From positions 1 to 64,000 of the forward strand of contig NC_022550.1 in assembly GCF_000471965.1 (NCBI RefSeq): a stretch of 64,000 bases of DNA. Direction: 5' to 3'. This DNA is from Blattabacterium sp. (Nauphoeta cinerea) (lineage in GTDB: Bacteria > Bacteroidota > Bacteroidia > Flavobacteriales > Blattabacteriaceae). Positions 35,292-44,544 of this stretch are shown here, one piece after another (the first letter of the stretch is position 1; every line of letters begins with the position of its first letter). Both the position numbers and the translations under genes were made by a program. Below the pieces are notes generated by a model, which worked only from the letters and a program-made list of their open reading frames with translations, did not search any database and was not told the DNA's origin.

Positions 35292-36602
35292 ATGCTTGAA
35301 AAGCAAAAAACTATTGCAGGAAAAATTTCTTTACAAGGATTTGGTTTATACACTAAAAAAAAAGTAACTATTACTTTTAAACCAGCTCCAATTCATACGG
35401 GTTTTATTTTTATTAGAACAGATATAAAAGAAAAACCTTGTATAAAAGCTCATTATTCTTTTTTTATAAAAGAAAGTATAGATAAAGGTATCATTCTAGA
35501 AAAAGATGGATTCAAAATTTATACTATTGAACATGTTTTAGCTGCTTTGACTGGGATGAATCTAGATAATATAATCATAGAATTAGATAATGTTGAAATT
35601 CCTATTATGGACGGTTCTTCTAAATTTTTTGTAGAAGCCATTCAAAAAGTAGGAATTATAGAACAAGACGAAATAAGAAAATATTATTCAATCACGAAAA
35701 TTATTTCTTATGAAAACACAAAAACAGGAGGAGAAATTTTAGCTTTACCTTCCAAACAATTTGAAATCATGACAGTTATAGATTTTAACTCTAAATATTA
35801 TGCAAAAAATGCTATTTTTCAACATATATATCAGTTTCAAAAAATTGCAAATTCAAAAATATTTTGTATTCTTAGCGAAAAAAAAATAGAGGAAGTAAGA
35901 GAAAATTCTTTGTATTCTTTTTTTTATAATACTTTTTTTTGTCTCGATCAAACTTTTAATGAAATAACAAAACATATTCTTTTAGATATTATAGGTTTTT
36001 TAACTTTAATAGAAACTAAGTTAAAAGGAAGATTTATCTTTTATAATCCAAACAACTATATTATCATGCAATTTGTAAAGGAGTTAATGAATCAAATTCA
36101 AACGTTTAGAAAAAATGATATTAATGATATTCCTGAATTCAATTTCAAAAAGAAACCTATTTTGGATATAAAAAGCATTATGAAAATTTTGCCTCATAAA
36201 CCTCCATTTCTTTTAGTAGATAAAATCATAGACTTAACAGAAAATAGTATTGTAGGAGTTAAAAATGTGACAATGAATGAATCCTTTTTCATAGGGCATT
36301 TTCCTAGAGAACCTATTATGCCCGGTGTATTGCAAATAGAAGCCATCGCACAAGTTGGAGGAATACTTGTATTAAATAAATTCAGTCATCCTGAATTATA
36401 TTCTACTTATTTTTTAAAAATAGATAAAGTAAAATTTAAACAGAAAATAGTTCCTGGAGATATAATTATTTTTAAAGTTAATTTGTTAGAATCTATGAAA
36501 AGAGGAATCGTTTACATGCGAGGGAAAGGTTATGTAAATAATCAGCTTGTGGTAGTAGCAGAAGTTGTCGCAAAAATCGTTAAAAATTATGAAAAATTTT
36601 AA
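35292..36602 (+). CDS. LpxC-FabZ fusion: degenerate UDP-3-O-acyl-GlcNAc deacetylase domain plus 3-hydroxyacyl-ACP dehydratase
   Basis: This Bacteroidota-type fusion has an LpxC domain (residues about 1-285) and a FabZ domain (about 290-436). FabZ looks intact: LPHKPPFLLVDKI, catalytic His336 in GHFPREPIMPG, and Glu350 in LQIEAIAQVGG at the normal 14-residue spacing. LpxC keeps Glu80-His81 in the EHVLAALTG motif, and His228 and Asp232 in KHILLD. It has lost others. The Asp of the HKxxDxxGD motif (E. coli Asp246) is Phe236, and E. coli His265 aligns with Asn255. The loop usually containing GGSLDNA-like sequence is eroded. I infer a fatty-acid dehydratase with a probably inactive lipid A deacetylase half. 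lpxD and lpxA, the usual flanking genes, are absent, and efp follows directly. Confidence 0.9.
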   Translation: MLEKQKTIAGKISLQGFGLYTKKKVTITFKPAPIHTGFIFIRTDIKEKPCIKAHYSFFIKESIDKGIILEKDGFKIYTIEHVLAALTGMNLDNIIIELDNVEIPIMDGSSKFFVEAIQKVGIIEQDEIRKYYSITKIISYENTKTGGEILALPSKQFEIMTVIDFNSKYYAKNAIFQHIYQFQKIANSKIFCILSEKKIEEVRENSLYSFFYNTFFCLDQTFNEITKHILLDIIGFLTLIETKLKGRFIFYNPNNYIIMQFVKELMNQIQTFRKNDINDIPEFNFKKKPILDIKSIMKILPHKPPFLLVDKIIDLTENSIVGVKNVTMNESFFIGHFPREPIMPGVLQIEAIAQVGGILVLNKFSHPELYSTYFLKIDKVKFKQKIVPGDIIIFKVNLLESMKRGIVYMRGKGYVNNQLVVVAEVVAKIVKNYEKF

Positions 36603-36609
36603 AAATTAA

Positions 36610-37179
36610 ATGAACATCAAAAAAGGTTTATATATACAATGGAATAAGGAAATATTCAAAATTATTGATTGTCTTCATGTCAAACCTGGAAATGGATATG
36701 CTTTTATTAGAACGAAATTAAAAAATTTAATAACAGGTTATGTTTTAGAAAGCAATTTTTCAGCGAAACATAAATTGAAAAAGGTTGAAATAGAGTCTCG
36801 TTATTATAAATATTTATATAAAGAAAGAAATATTTTTTATTTTATGGATGATAGCACTTATGATCAAATACAAATAGAAAAAAAATTAATCAAAAACACA
36901 AATATAGAGTTTTTGAAAGAAGGGATGAAAATCCCTATTTTTTTTCATGTCAAAAGTAAAAAAGAAAAAATTTTTTTGTTTTTTAAAATACCTTCTACAG
37001 TTATTTTAGAAGTGAAACAGACAGAATATGTCAAAAAAGGAGACACGATTAATAATACCAATAAACTTGTTATTTTAGAAACAGGAACTAGGTTATTAAC
37101 TCCTTCTTTTCTAAAGATAGGAGATTTTGTTAAAATAAATACAAAAAATAGATCTTATATAGAAAGAATAAAAAAATAA
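36610..37179 (+). CDS. efp: Elongation factor P
   Basis: EF-P relieves ribosome stalling at polyproline. The 189-residue protein has the KOW-like N-terminal domain (KKGLYIQWNKEIFKIID), then FMDDSTYDQIQI near residue 79. Its C-terminal OB domain ends with FLKIGDFVKINTKNRSYIER. At the loop tip the sequence is HVKPGNGYAF, so the residue modified in many bacteria (E. coli Lys34 in PGKGQAF) is Asn28. This suggests an unmodified form. In relatives lpxA lies between lpxC-fabZ and efp; here it is missing and the gap is only seven bases. Confidence 0.93.
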   Translation: MNIKKGLYIQWNKEIFKIIDCLHVKPGNGYAFIRTKLKNLITGYVLESNFSAKHKLKKVEIESRYYKYLYKERNIFYFMDDSTYDQIQIEKKLIKNTNIEFLKEGMKIPIFFHVKSKKEKIFLFFKIPSTVILEVKQTEYVKKGDTINNTNKLVILETGTRLLTPSFLKIGDFVKINTKNRSYIERIKK

Positions 37180-37215
37180 AATTCAAATTTTATGAAAAAA
37201 AATTAATTAATAATT

Positions 37216-38091
37216 ATGAGTATTTTGATAGATAAAAGCATTAAAGTTCTTGTCCAAGGATTAACTGGTAAAGAGGGATTGTTTCATACTGAACAAATGA
37301 TAAATTATGGAACTTTTATAGTAGGAGGAATTACTCCAGGTAAAGGGGGAAAAATGTGTTTAGGGGTTCCTATTTTTAATACTATTGAAGAGGCAGTGAA
37401 TCACACAGGAGGAAATGTAAGCGTAATTTTTGTTCCTTCTGCTTTTGCTTCTGATGCAATTTTAGAATCTATTTATATGAATGTACAAGTTATTGTGTGT
37501 ATAACAGAAGGAATTCCTGTTTCAGATATGATTCGAATTAAACATTTTTTAAAAGGAAAAAAATCTCGTTTAATAGGGCCAAATTGTCCTGGAATTGTTT
37601 CACCAGAAGAGTCTAAGGTAGGAATTATGCCTAATTCAGTATTTAAAAAAAAAGGAAATGTAGGAATCATTTCTAGATCAGGAACTCTGACTTATGAAGC
37701 GGCAGATCAAATTGTGAAATTGGGTTATGGAATTTCTACTGCTGTTGGGATCGGAGGAGATTCTATTATCGGAATGAATATAAAAGAGATTATGGAATTA
37801 TTTTTACATGATACAGAAACAGAATGTATTGTGATGATTGGCGAAATAGGAGGAAAATTAGAAATTGAGGCTTCTGAATGGATAAAAAAATTGGGAAATA
37901 AAAAACCGGTGATAGGCTTTATAGCTGGACAAACAGCTCCAAAAGGGAGAACAATGGGGCATGCTGGAGCTATTATAGAAAAAAAAATAGAAACAGCACA
38001 AGAAAAAATGAAAATTATGAAAGAAAGTGGAATACATATTGTTAAATCTCCGGCTAATATAGGAAAAGCAGTATACGAAATTCTTCACTAA
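37216..38091 (+). CDS. sucD: Succinyl-CoA synthetase alpha subunit
   Basis: SucD carries the phosphohistidine step of succinyl-CoA to succinate conversion in the TCA cycle. The 291-residue protein has VQGLTGKEGLFHTEQMINYG near residue 13 and GGITPGKGG near 36. The CoA-binding GPNCPGIVSPEESKVGIMP lies near 120. The active-site His is in MGHAGAIIEKK near 240. All are in order. sucC is not in the window. It lies between efp and pth on the plus strand and is probably cotranscribed with both. Confidence 0.96.
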   Translation: MSILIDKSIKVLVQGLTGKEGLFHTEQMINYGTFIVGGITPGKGGKMCLGVPIFNTIEEAVNHTGGNVSVIFVPSAFASDAILESIYMNVQVIVCITEGIPVSDMIRIKHFLKGKKSRLIGPNCPGIVSPEESKVGIMPNSVFKKKGNVGIISRSGTLTYEAADQIVKLGYGISTAVGIGGDSIIGMNIKEIMELFLHDTETECIVMIGEIGGKLEIEASEWIKKLGNKKPVIGFIAGQTAPKGRTMGHAGAIIEKKIETAQEKMKIMKESGIHIVKSPANIGKAVYEILH

Positions 38092-38098
38092 TATTAAT

Positions 38099-38689
38099 AT
38101 GATTTATTTACATAATAATAATGTAAAAAAGTTTTTGATAATTGGATTAGGAAATCCAGGGTATTTATATGAAAAAACTAGGCATAATTTTGGATTTATG
38201 ATTTTGGATCGAATTTCAGAGAAATATTTTTTTTATTTTTCTAAAAAAAAACTTGGTTTTATTTCAGAATTCAATCATAATAAAAAATTACTTTTTTTTA
38301 AACCTTCTACTTATATGAATCGCAGTGGAATAGCTGTTAAATATTGGATGAAAAAAGAAAAAATCGTATTAAAAAATATTCTTGTCATATCTGATGATAT
38401 TTATTTGGATTTTGGTAATTTTCGTTTAAGAGGAAAAGGAGGAAATGGAGGACACAATGGGTTAAAAAATATAGAACAAGAAATAGGAACATCTCATTAT
38501 GCACGTCTTCGTTTTGGGATTAATAAAGATCATTTTGAAAAAAAAATAGATTCTTATGTATTAGGAAACTGGAAAGATGAAGAAAGAAATTCTTTATCAT
38601 CCAAATTAGATGTAGGTATAGAAATAATATTTTCATTTGTAAAAAATGGATTACAAAAAACAATGAATATGTTTAATCGTCATATTTAA
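38099..38689 (+). CDS. pth: Peptidyl-tRNA hydrolase
   Basis: Pth recycles peptidyl-tRNA that drops off ribosomes. The 196-residue protein has IIGLGNPGYLYEKTRHNFGF (catalytic His in RHNFG), KPSTYMNRSG, and VISDDIYLDFGNFRLRGKGG, which carries the catalytic Asp. GGHNGLKNIE and YARLRFGI follow. The N-terminus is about ten residues longer than E. coli Pth (MIYLHNNNVKK). A start at a later codon is possible, but no better ATG is seen. tRNA-Arg follows 14 bases later. Confidence 0.94.
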   Translation: MIYLHNNNVKKFLIIGLGNPGYLYEKTRHNFGFMILDRISEKYFFYFSKKKLGFISEFNHNKKLLFFKPSTYMNRSGIAVKYWMKKEKIVLKNILVISDDIYLDFGNFRLRGKGGNGGHNGLKNIEQEIGTSHYARLRFGINKDHFEKKIDSYVLGNWKDEERNSLSSKLDVGIEIIFSFVKNGLQKTMNMFNRHI

Positions 38690-38703
38690 AATTATTATAA
38701 TAT

Positions 38704-38776
38704 AGCCTTGTAGTTTAATAGGATAGAATATAGGATTCCGATTCCTATGGTATGGGTTCGATTCCCTTCAAGGTTA
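38704..38776 (+). tRNA. tRNA-Arg (anticodon CCG)
   Basis: The cloverleaf has acceptor AGCCTTG with CAAGGTT, a weak D-stem GTTT/GAAT, and anticodon stem TAGGA/TCCTA with loop TTCCGAT. T-loop TTCGATT closes an ATGGG/CCCTT stem that has one T-T mismatch. The anticodon CCG reads CGG. CCA is not encoded and the discriminator is A. Weak D and T stems are typical of A+T-rich symbiont tRNAs. It lies between pth and lepA. Confidence 0.88.
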
Positions 38777-38806
38777 TTTAATTATTTTTTAAACTAAATT
38801 ATAATT

Positions 38807-40600
38807 ATGATTCATTATATTCGTAATTTTTGTATTATCGCACATATAGATCACGGAAAAAGTACGTTAGCTGATCGTTTATTAGAATTGACAAAAACAG
38901 TTTCAGAAAAAAAACGGAATCAGTTATTAGATGATATGGATTTGGAAAGAGAACGAGGAATAACTATTAAAAGCCATGCTGTTCAAATGGAATATGAATA
39001 CAATAATCAAATATACATTCTGAATTTAATTGATACTCCTGGACATGTGGATTTTTCATATGAAGTATCACGTTCTATTGCAGCTTGTGAAGGTGCTTTG
39101 CTTGTCGTTGATTGCATGAAAAGTGTACAAGCACAAACAATATCTAATCTTTCTTTAGCATTAAAAAATAACCTAGCTATTATTCCAGTTTTAAACAAAA
39201 TTGATTTATCAGATTCCATTCCAGAATATGTAATGAAAGAAATAATGGAATTAGTAGGATGTAAAATGGAAGATATCATTCCTATTAGTGCAAAAAATGG
39301 ATTAGGGATTGATAATATATTAACTAAAATAGTTACACGTATTCCTGCCCCAAAAGGCGATCCAAAAGCTCCTTTACAAGCTATTATTTTTGATTCTTTA
39401 TACAATCCGTTTAGAGGGATTGAAGCATTATTTAGAATAAAAAATGGGAGTATACGAAAAGGACAAAAGTTGCAATTTATGTCCACAGGAAAAGTTTATT
39501 CTGCATATGAAATAGGGACTTTAAAAATCAAACGTATTTCAAAAAATCAGATTCATACAGGAGATGTTGGATATGTTGTTTCTGGTATCAAAAATACAAG
39601 TGAAGTGAAAGTAGGAGATACTATAACAGATGCTAAAAAACCAGCCAAAGAAGCAATACAAAAATTTAAAGAATTTAAACCTATGGTTTTCGCTAGTATT
39701 TATCCAGTTAATTCTGATGAATATGAAGAATTACGTTCTTCTATAGAAAAATTGCAATTAAATGATGCCGCACTTTCTTTCATACCTGAATCCTCTCCAG
39801 CATTAGGATCTGGTTTTCATTGTGGATTTTTGGGTTTTCTTCATATGGAAATAGTGAAAGATCGTTTGGAACGTGAATATAATATTTCTGTAATTATTAC
39901 TATTCCTAATGTTTCTTATAAAGTTTATATGAAAAATAATCTAAAAATTTTAATTAATAATCCTTCATATTTTCCAGAAATGGAAAACTTAAAGAAAGTA
40001 GAAGAACCATATGTTTTAGTTTCTATTCTCACTAAAGATGTTTGCATAGGAAATATAATGTCATTATGTATTGAAAAACGAGGGGTTATGATTAGAAATC
40101 ATAATTTTTTTACTTCTAAAAAAATAAAAATTATGTTTGAAATGCCTTTATCGGAAATCATATTTGATTTTTATGATAAATTAAAAACCATTTCTAATGG
40201 ATACGCTTCTTTCGACTATGATTTTATTGGTTATAGAGAATCGGATTTAAAAAAAATAACTGTATTGATTAATTACGAAAAAATAGAATCTTTATCTCTT
40301 TTAGTTCATAAAACGAAAGCCTTATTTTTAGCAAGAAAAATATGTAAAGAATTGTCTGTGTTAATTCCAAAACATCAATTTAGCATTCCTATTCAAGTAT
40401 CTGTATCGGGAAAAATTGTGGCAAGAGAAACTATTAAAGCTTTAAGAAAAAACGTTACGGATAAATGTTATGGAGGTGATATTTCCAGAAAAAGAAAACT
40501 TTTGGAAAAGCAAAAAAAAGGAAAGAAAAAAATGCGTAAACTAGGAAAAGTTGAAATCCCGTCATCTGCTTTTATGACTTTTTTGAGAGTTAAAAATTAA
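38807..40600 (+). CDS. lepA: Elongation factor 4 (LepA)
   Basis: LepA is a translational GTPase acting on the ribosome, near biogenesis or back-translocation. The 597-residue length is canonical. It begins [20 protein letters not shown], with G motifs [17 protein letters not shown] and NKIDLSDS. The LepA-specific C-terminal domain ends [20 protein letters not shown] and [19 protein letters not shown]. No truncation is seen. Confidence 0.97.
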   Translation: MIHYIRNFCIIAHIDHGKSTLADRLLELTKTVSEKKRNQLLDDMDLERERGITIKSHAVQMEYEYNNQIYILNLIDTPGHVDFSYEVSRSIAACEGALLVVDCMKSVQAQTISNLSLALKNNLAIIPVLNKIDLSDSIPEYVMKEIMELVGCKMEDIIPISAKNGLGIDNILTKIVTRIPAPKGDPKAPLQAIIFDSLYNPFRGIEALFRIKNGSIRKGQKLQFMSTGKVYSAYEIGTLKIKRISKNQIHTGDVGYVVSGIKNTSEVKVGDTITDAKKPAKEAIQKFKEFKPMVFASIYPVNSDEYEELRSSIEKLQLNDAALSFIPESSPALGSGFHCGFLGFLHMEIVKDRLEREYNISVIITIPNVSYKVYMKNNLKILINNPSYFPEMENLKKVEEPYVLVSILTKDVCIGNIMSLCIEKRGVMIRNHNFFTSKKIKIMFEMPLSEIIFDFYDKLKTISNGYASFDYDFIGYRESDLKKITVLINYEKIESLSLLVHKTKALFLARKICKELSVLIPKHQFSIPIQVSVSGKIVARETIKALRKNVTDKCYGGDISRKRKLLEKQKKGKKKMRKLGKVEIPSSAFMTFLRVKN

Positions 40601-40631
40601 TTTTACAACAAATAAATTAAATTATTTAAAT

Positions 40632-41642
40632 ATGTCTATAAAAATAGGAATTAATGGAATTGGAAGAATAGGAAAACTAGTTTTATTATCTGCTTTAAAT
40701 AGAAATAATGTTCAAGTAGTATCTATAAATGATTTGGTATCTATAGAATATTTAGCTTATATGTTAAAATATGATTCTATTCATGGTCCTTTTAAAGGAA
40801 ATATTCGTATTGAAGATAAAAATTATCTAGTATTGAATGAAAAACGCATTAAGGTTACTAATGAAAAGGACCCTGTAAAACTAAATTGGGGAAATTTGAA
40901 TGTAGAATATGTTGTTGAATCTACTGGACTTTTTTTAACAAAAAGTTTGGCTAATGCTCATTTAAAATCAGGCGCTAAAAAAGTGATTTTGTCAGCTCCT
41001 CCTAAAGATGATATTCCTATGTTTGTTATGGGAGTGAATCATAAAAATCTTAAAAAAAATCAAAATATTGTATCTAATGCTTCATGTACTACAAATTGTA
41101 TGTCACCCATCGTTAAAGTTTTAAATGATAATTTTGGAATATCAGAAGGATTAATGACAACAATACATGCTTCTACTGCAACTCAAAAAGTTGTAGATTC
41201 TGCTTCTATTAGAGATTGGAGAGGAGGAAGATCTTCATTGGTGAATATAATTCCAGCATCAACAGGTGCGGCTTATGCGGTAGGAAAAATTATTCCTAGT
41301 TTAAATGGAAAATTAACAGGAATGTCTTTTAGGGTCCCTGTGGCAGATGTATCTGTTTTAGATTTCACGGTTCATCTAACAAATAGTGTTAGTTTTGATG
41401 AAATTAAATCCTGTATGAAAAAGGCCTCTAAAACTACATTGAAAGGGATATTAGGATATACAGAAGAAGCTGTTGTTTCATCTGATTTTGTAGGAGATAA
41501 AAGAATCTCTATTTTTGATGCAAATTCTAGTATTATGTTGAATCCCAATTTTTTAAAAATTGTGGCATGGTATGATAATGAAATAGGATATTCCACAAAA
41601 CTGTTAGATCTTATCGATTATATGCATTCTTTATCAACATAA
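40632..41642 (+). CDS. gapA: Glyceraldehyde-3-phosphate dehydrogenase
   Basis: GAPDH oxidises glyceraldehyde 3-phosphate in glycolysis or runs backwards in gluconeogenesis. The 336-residue protein has the Rossmann motif [12 protein letters not shown]. It has [15 protein letters not shown] with the catalytic Cys near residue 152, and [14 protein letters not shown] with the active-site His near 180. [16 protein letters not shown] is at the C-terminus. Asp near residue 33 (SINDLVS) fits NAD preference. It is convergent with the small HSDR_N-type gene, 15 bases away. Confidence 0.96.
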   Translation: MSIKIGINGIGRIGKLVLLSALNRNNVQVVSINDLVSIEYLAYMLKYDSIHGPFKGNIRIEDKNYLVLNEKRIKVTNEKDPVKLNWGNLNVEYVVESTGLFLTKSLANAHLKSGAKKVILSAPPKDDIPMFVMGVNHKNLKKNQNIVSNASCTTNCMSPIVKVLNDNFGISEGLMTTIHASTATQKVVDSASIRDWRGGRSSLVNIIPASTGAAYAVGKIIPSLNGKLTGMSFRVPVADVSVLDFTVHLTNSVSFDEIKSCMKKASKTTLKGILGYTEEAVVSSDFVGDKRISIFDANSSIMLNPNFLKIVAWYDNEIGYSTKLLDLIDYMHSLST

Positions 41643-41657
41643 TTACATAATTATCGG

Positions 41658-42092
41658 TTATGGAATATGTTTTAAAAATGAAAATCTTTTTTTGTATTTT
41701 TCTATTCTAAAAATGAAATTATTTATTCCATTGCTGATCATTAAAAATGGAGCTTGGATGGTTTTGTTATATATGGAAATTTGATCAAAAGTTTTTTGTG
41801 TGATAGGAGTTTTTGGGGTTTTGCATTCTATAAGAATATGTGGTTTTTTATTAAATTGAACTAAAATATCTAATCGTTTGTTTAATTTATTTATTTTAAA
41901 AGGATATTCCACCCATATGTTAGAGTTTTTATAATTTTTTATTTGTTTTAATAAAAAAATTATATATTGACGTATGACTTCTTCTTGAGTAAAAAGATAA
42001 AATTTTTCTCTGATTACACAAAATATATAAATTTTATCTTTTATTTTTTTTAAATACAAATGTCTTTTTATAAAAAAGTTTAAATCATGCAT
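41658..42092 (-). CDS. HSDR_N-type putative PD-(D/E)XK nuclease domain protein
   Basis: The 144-residue protein matches the small Bacteroidota family annotated as type I restriction R-subunit N-terminal domain. It has IREKFYLFTQEEVIRQYIIF near residue 27. The nuclease-like core has Asp in KRLDILVQF near 76 and E-x-K in LIECKTPKTPITQKTFDQIS near 92. The usual tail LMISNGIN completes it. There is no helicase domain, HsdM or HsdS, so this is not a restriction system. The catalytic D...ExK residues are conserved, suggesting an active nuclease of unknown role. In other Bacteroidota I recall it near DNA polymerase III delta (holA), not seen here. Confidence 0.8.
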   Translation of the reverse strand: MHDLNFFIKRHLYLKKIKDKIYIFCVIREKFYLFTQEEVIRQYIIFLLKQIKNYKNSNIWVEYPFKINKLNKRLDILVQFNKKPHILIECKTPKTPITQKTFDQISIYNKTIQAPFLMISNGINNFIFRIEKYKKRFSFLKHIP

Positions 42093-42134
42093 ATAATTTA
42101 TTATTCAATATATTATAAAAAATAAATAAATAAT

Positions 42135-43088
42135 ATGTTACTCAAAAAACAAATACAAGATTGTGTAATTATTGGATCTGGACCTGCTGGTTATTCTGCT
42201 GCGATATATGCAGCAAGAGCTGATATGAATCCTATTATTTTTACTGGATTTCAACCGGGAGGGCAACTCACCACCACAACTAATGTTGATAATTACCTTG
42301 GATTTCCTAAAGGAATTAATGGGAACGATCTAATGAACAATTGTAAAAAGCAAGCAACACGTTTTAATACTAAAATTATCAATGAATCAGTAAATCATGT
42401 TATTTTATCCAATAAACAAGGAGGAGTACATCGTATTTTTTTTTCTACGAAAAAAAAATATCTAGAAAGTAGAGGAATAATTATAGCCACAGGTTCTCGT
42501 CCCAAATTTTTAGGAATTCATAAAGAAAAAAAATTTATGGGATTAGGTGTTTCCTTTTGTGCGACTTGCGATGGTTTTTTTCATAAAGAAAAAGATGTAG
42601 CTGTGATAGGAGGAGGTGATACCGCTTTAGAAGAAGCAAATTATTTAGCAAAGATTTGTAGAAAAGTATATTTGATCATTAGAAAAAATTATTTTAAAGC
42701 ATCCAAAATTTTACAATATCGTATTTCAAAAAAAAGTAATATTAGTATTTTATTTTATTCTAATGTTACAGAAATTATTGGAGATAATTTTTTGGAAGGG
42801 ATTAAGATCTTTAATCAAAAAACTGAAACCAGTAAAATTATTTTAATTAGTGGTTTATTTATTGCGATTGGTCATGTTCCTAATACAGAAATATTAAAAA
42901 AAGAATTAGATTTAGATAAAAGAGGATATGTGATTGTACAAAAAGGAAAGACGATAACTAGTAAACCTGGAGTATTTGCAGCAGGAGATGTGCAAGACCC
43001 TAATTATCGTCAAGCTATTACTTCTGCTGGGACTGGATGTATGGCTGCGTTAGATTTGGAAAAGTATTTATCTTTATATGTAGAGTAG
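42135..43088 (+). CDS. trxB: Thioredoxin reductase
   Basis: TrxB uses NADPH and FAD to reduce thioredoxin. The 317-residue protein has the FAD motif CVIIGSGPAGYSAAIYAARA and GGQLTTTTNVDNYLGFP. It has the redox-active CATCDG near residue 142, the NADPH motif VIGGGDTALEEANYL, and C-terminal GVFAAGDVQDPNYRQAITSA with the second FAD contact. Length and all motifs are standard. glyS follows 11 bases later. Confidence 0.96.
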   Translation: MLLKKQIQDCVIIGSGPAGYSAAIYAARADMNPIIFTGFQPGGQLTTTTNVDNYLGFPKGINGNDLMNNCKKQATRFNTKIINESVNHVILSNKQGGVHRIFFSTKKKYLESRGIIIATGSRPKFLGIHKEKKFMGLGVSFCATCDGFFHKEKDVAVIGGGDTALEEANYLAKICRKVYLIIRKNYFKASKILQYRISKKSNISILFYSNVTEIIGDNFLEGIKIFNQKTETSKIILISGLFIAIGHVPNTEILKKELDLDKRGYVIVQKGKTITSKPGVFAAGDVQDPNYRQAITSAGTGCMAALDLEKYLSLYVE

Positions 43089-43099
43089 AATAGAATAAT

Positions 43100-44542
43100 A
43101 TGAAAAAATGTAGTCATTTTTTTGATTTTTTAATTTCTCACGCGAAAACTTATGGTTTTATTTTTCCTTCTAGCGAAATTTATGGTGGATTAAATGCTAT
43201 TTATGATTATGGTCCACATGGAGTGGAATTAAAAAATAATATAAAAGAATTTTGGTGGAAGTCCATGACTCAACTTCATGATAATATAATAGGATTGGAT
43301 TCTTCTATTCTTATGCATTCTGATATTTGGCGTGCATCCGGTCATGTTAATAAATTTAGTGAATTATTAATTGACAATAAAGATTCTAAAAAAAGATATC
43401 GTCCTGAAATTCTGATTCAAGAATATGTAGAAGATAAATTTTTCAATGATCCTAAAAAAAAAGAAAAAACATTATCTCGTTTGTCTCAATCTTTGAAAAA
43501 AAAGGATTTGGTAGATATAAAAGTTTTAATTGATGAGTTGTGTATTTGTGATCCTATTTCTAAAACAAAAAATTGGACCAATATCCGTCATTTTAACATG
43601 ATGTTCAAAATACAAAATGAAAAAGATTTATATCTTCGTCCTGAAACAGCTCAAGGTATATTTTCTAATTTTCAAAATATTATAAAATCAAATAGAATGA
43701 AAATTCCATTTGGAATTGCACAAATAGGGAAATCGTTTAGAAATGAAATTTTCTCCAGAAAATTTCTATTTAGAATGCGGGAATTTGAACAAATGGAAAT
43801 GCAATTTTTTATTCTTCCAGCAGAAGAAATAAAATGGTATGAATATTGGAAAAAAAATCGATTAAAATGGCATTTAGAATTAAATTTAGAATATAAAAAA
43901 TATTATAAATTATGTGATCATGATCATCTATCTCATTATGAAAGTGCAGGATCAGATATAGTGTTTCATTTTCCTTTTGGATTTCAAGAAATAGAAGGAA
44001 TTCATTCTCGTAGAGATTTTGATTTAAAAAATCATGAATTTTTTTCTAAAAAAAAATTAAGAATTTTTGAATTAAAAAAAAATTATATACCTTATGTTAT
44101 AGAAACATCTCTAGGGTTAGACCGTCTTTTTTTAGCTATATTTTCTTCTTCATTAAAGAAAGAAAAATTGGAAAATAGAAAAATACGTATCGTATTAAAA
44201 TTGCCATATTATTTATCTCCAATTAAAGCTGCTATATTTCCATTAGTTAGAAAAGATGGATTACCAGAAATAGCAAAAAGAATATTTAACGACATAAGAA
44301 TTCATCATAGATTAGTATACGATGAAAAAGAATCCATTGGAAAATTATATCGAAGACAAGACGCCATAGGAACTCCATTTTGTTTGACTGTAGATTACGA
44401 TACTATAAAAACAGATACAGTAACTATAAGAAATCGAGATAGTATGAAACAGAAAAGAATTCACATAAAAGAAATATCAAAAATTATAGAACGAGAGACT
44501 GGATTAAGAAAAATTTTAAAAAAATTATCTTATATAATTTAA
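43100..44542 (+). CDS. glyS: Glycyl-tRNA synthetase (dimeric type)
   Basis: This class II enzyme charges tRNA-Gly. The 480-residue single-chain form is the eukaryote/archaea-like alpha2 type used by Bacteroidota, not the alpha2beta2 GlyQ-GlyS type. It begins with FIFPSSEIYGGLNAIYDYGP and has motif 2 KSFRNEIFSRKFLFRMREFE. Motif 3 is VIETSLGLDRLFLAIF, and the C-terminal anticodon-binding domain has DEKESIGKLYRRQDAIGTPF. The stop is two bases from the convergent pheT stop. Confidence 0.95.
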   Translation: MKKCSHFFDFLISHAKTYGFIFPSSEIYGGLNAIYDYGPHGVELKNNIKEFWWKSMTQLHDNIIGLDSSILMHSDIWRASGHVNKFSELLIDNKDSKKRYRPEILIQEYVEDKFFNDPKKKEKTLSRLSQSLKKKDLVDIKVLIDELCICDPISKTKNWTNIRHFNMMFKIQNEKDLYLRPETAQGIFSNFQNIIKSNRMKIPFGIAQIGKSFRNEIFSRKFLFRMREFEQMEMQFFILPAEEIKWYEYWKKNRLKWHLELNLEYKKYYKLCDHDHLSHYESAGSDIVFHFPFGFQEIEGIHSRRDFDLKNHEFFSKKKLRIFELKKNYIPYVIETSLGLDRLFLAIFSSSLKKEKLENRKIRIVLKLPYYLSPIKAAIFPLVRKDGLPEIAKRIFNDIRIHHRLVYDEKESIGKLYRRQDAIGTPFCLTVDYDTIKTDTVTIRNRDSMKQKRIHIKEISKIIERETGLRKILKKLSYII

Positions 44543-44544
44543 TT

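Noticed and set aside
39007..39486. 159-codon open frame antisense to lepA
   Set aside because: It lies wholly within the conserved lepA gene, and its composition and residues match no family I know.
41658..42092. Restriction-modification or other defence system
   Set aside because: Only a small HSDR_N-type protein is present, with no methylase, specificity subunit or helicase nearby.
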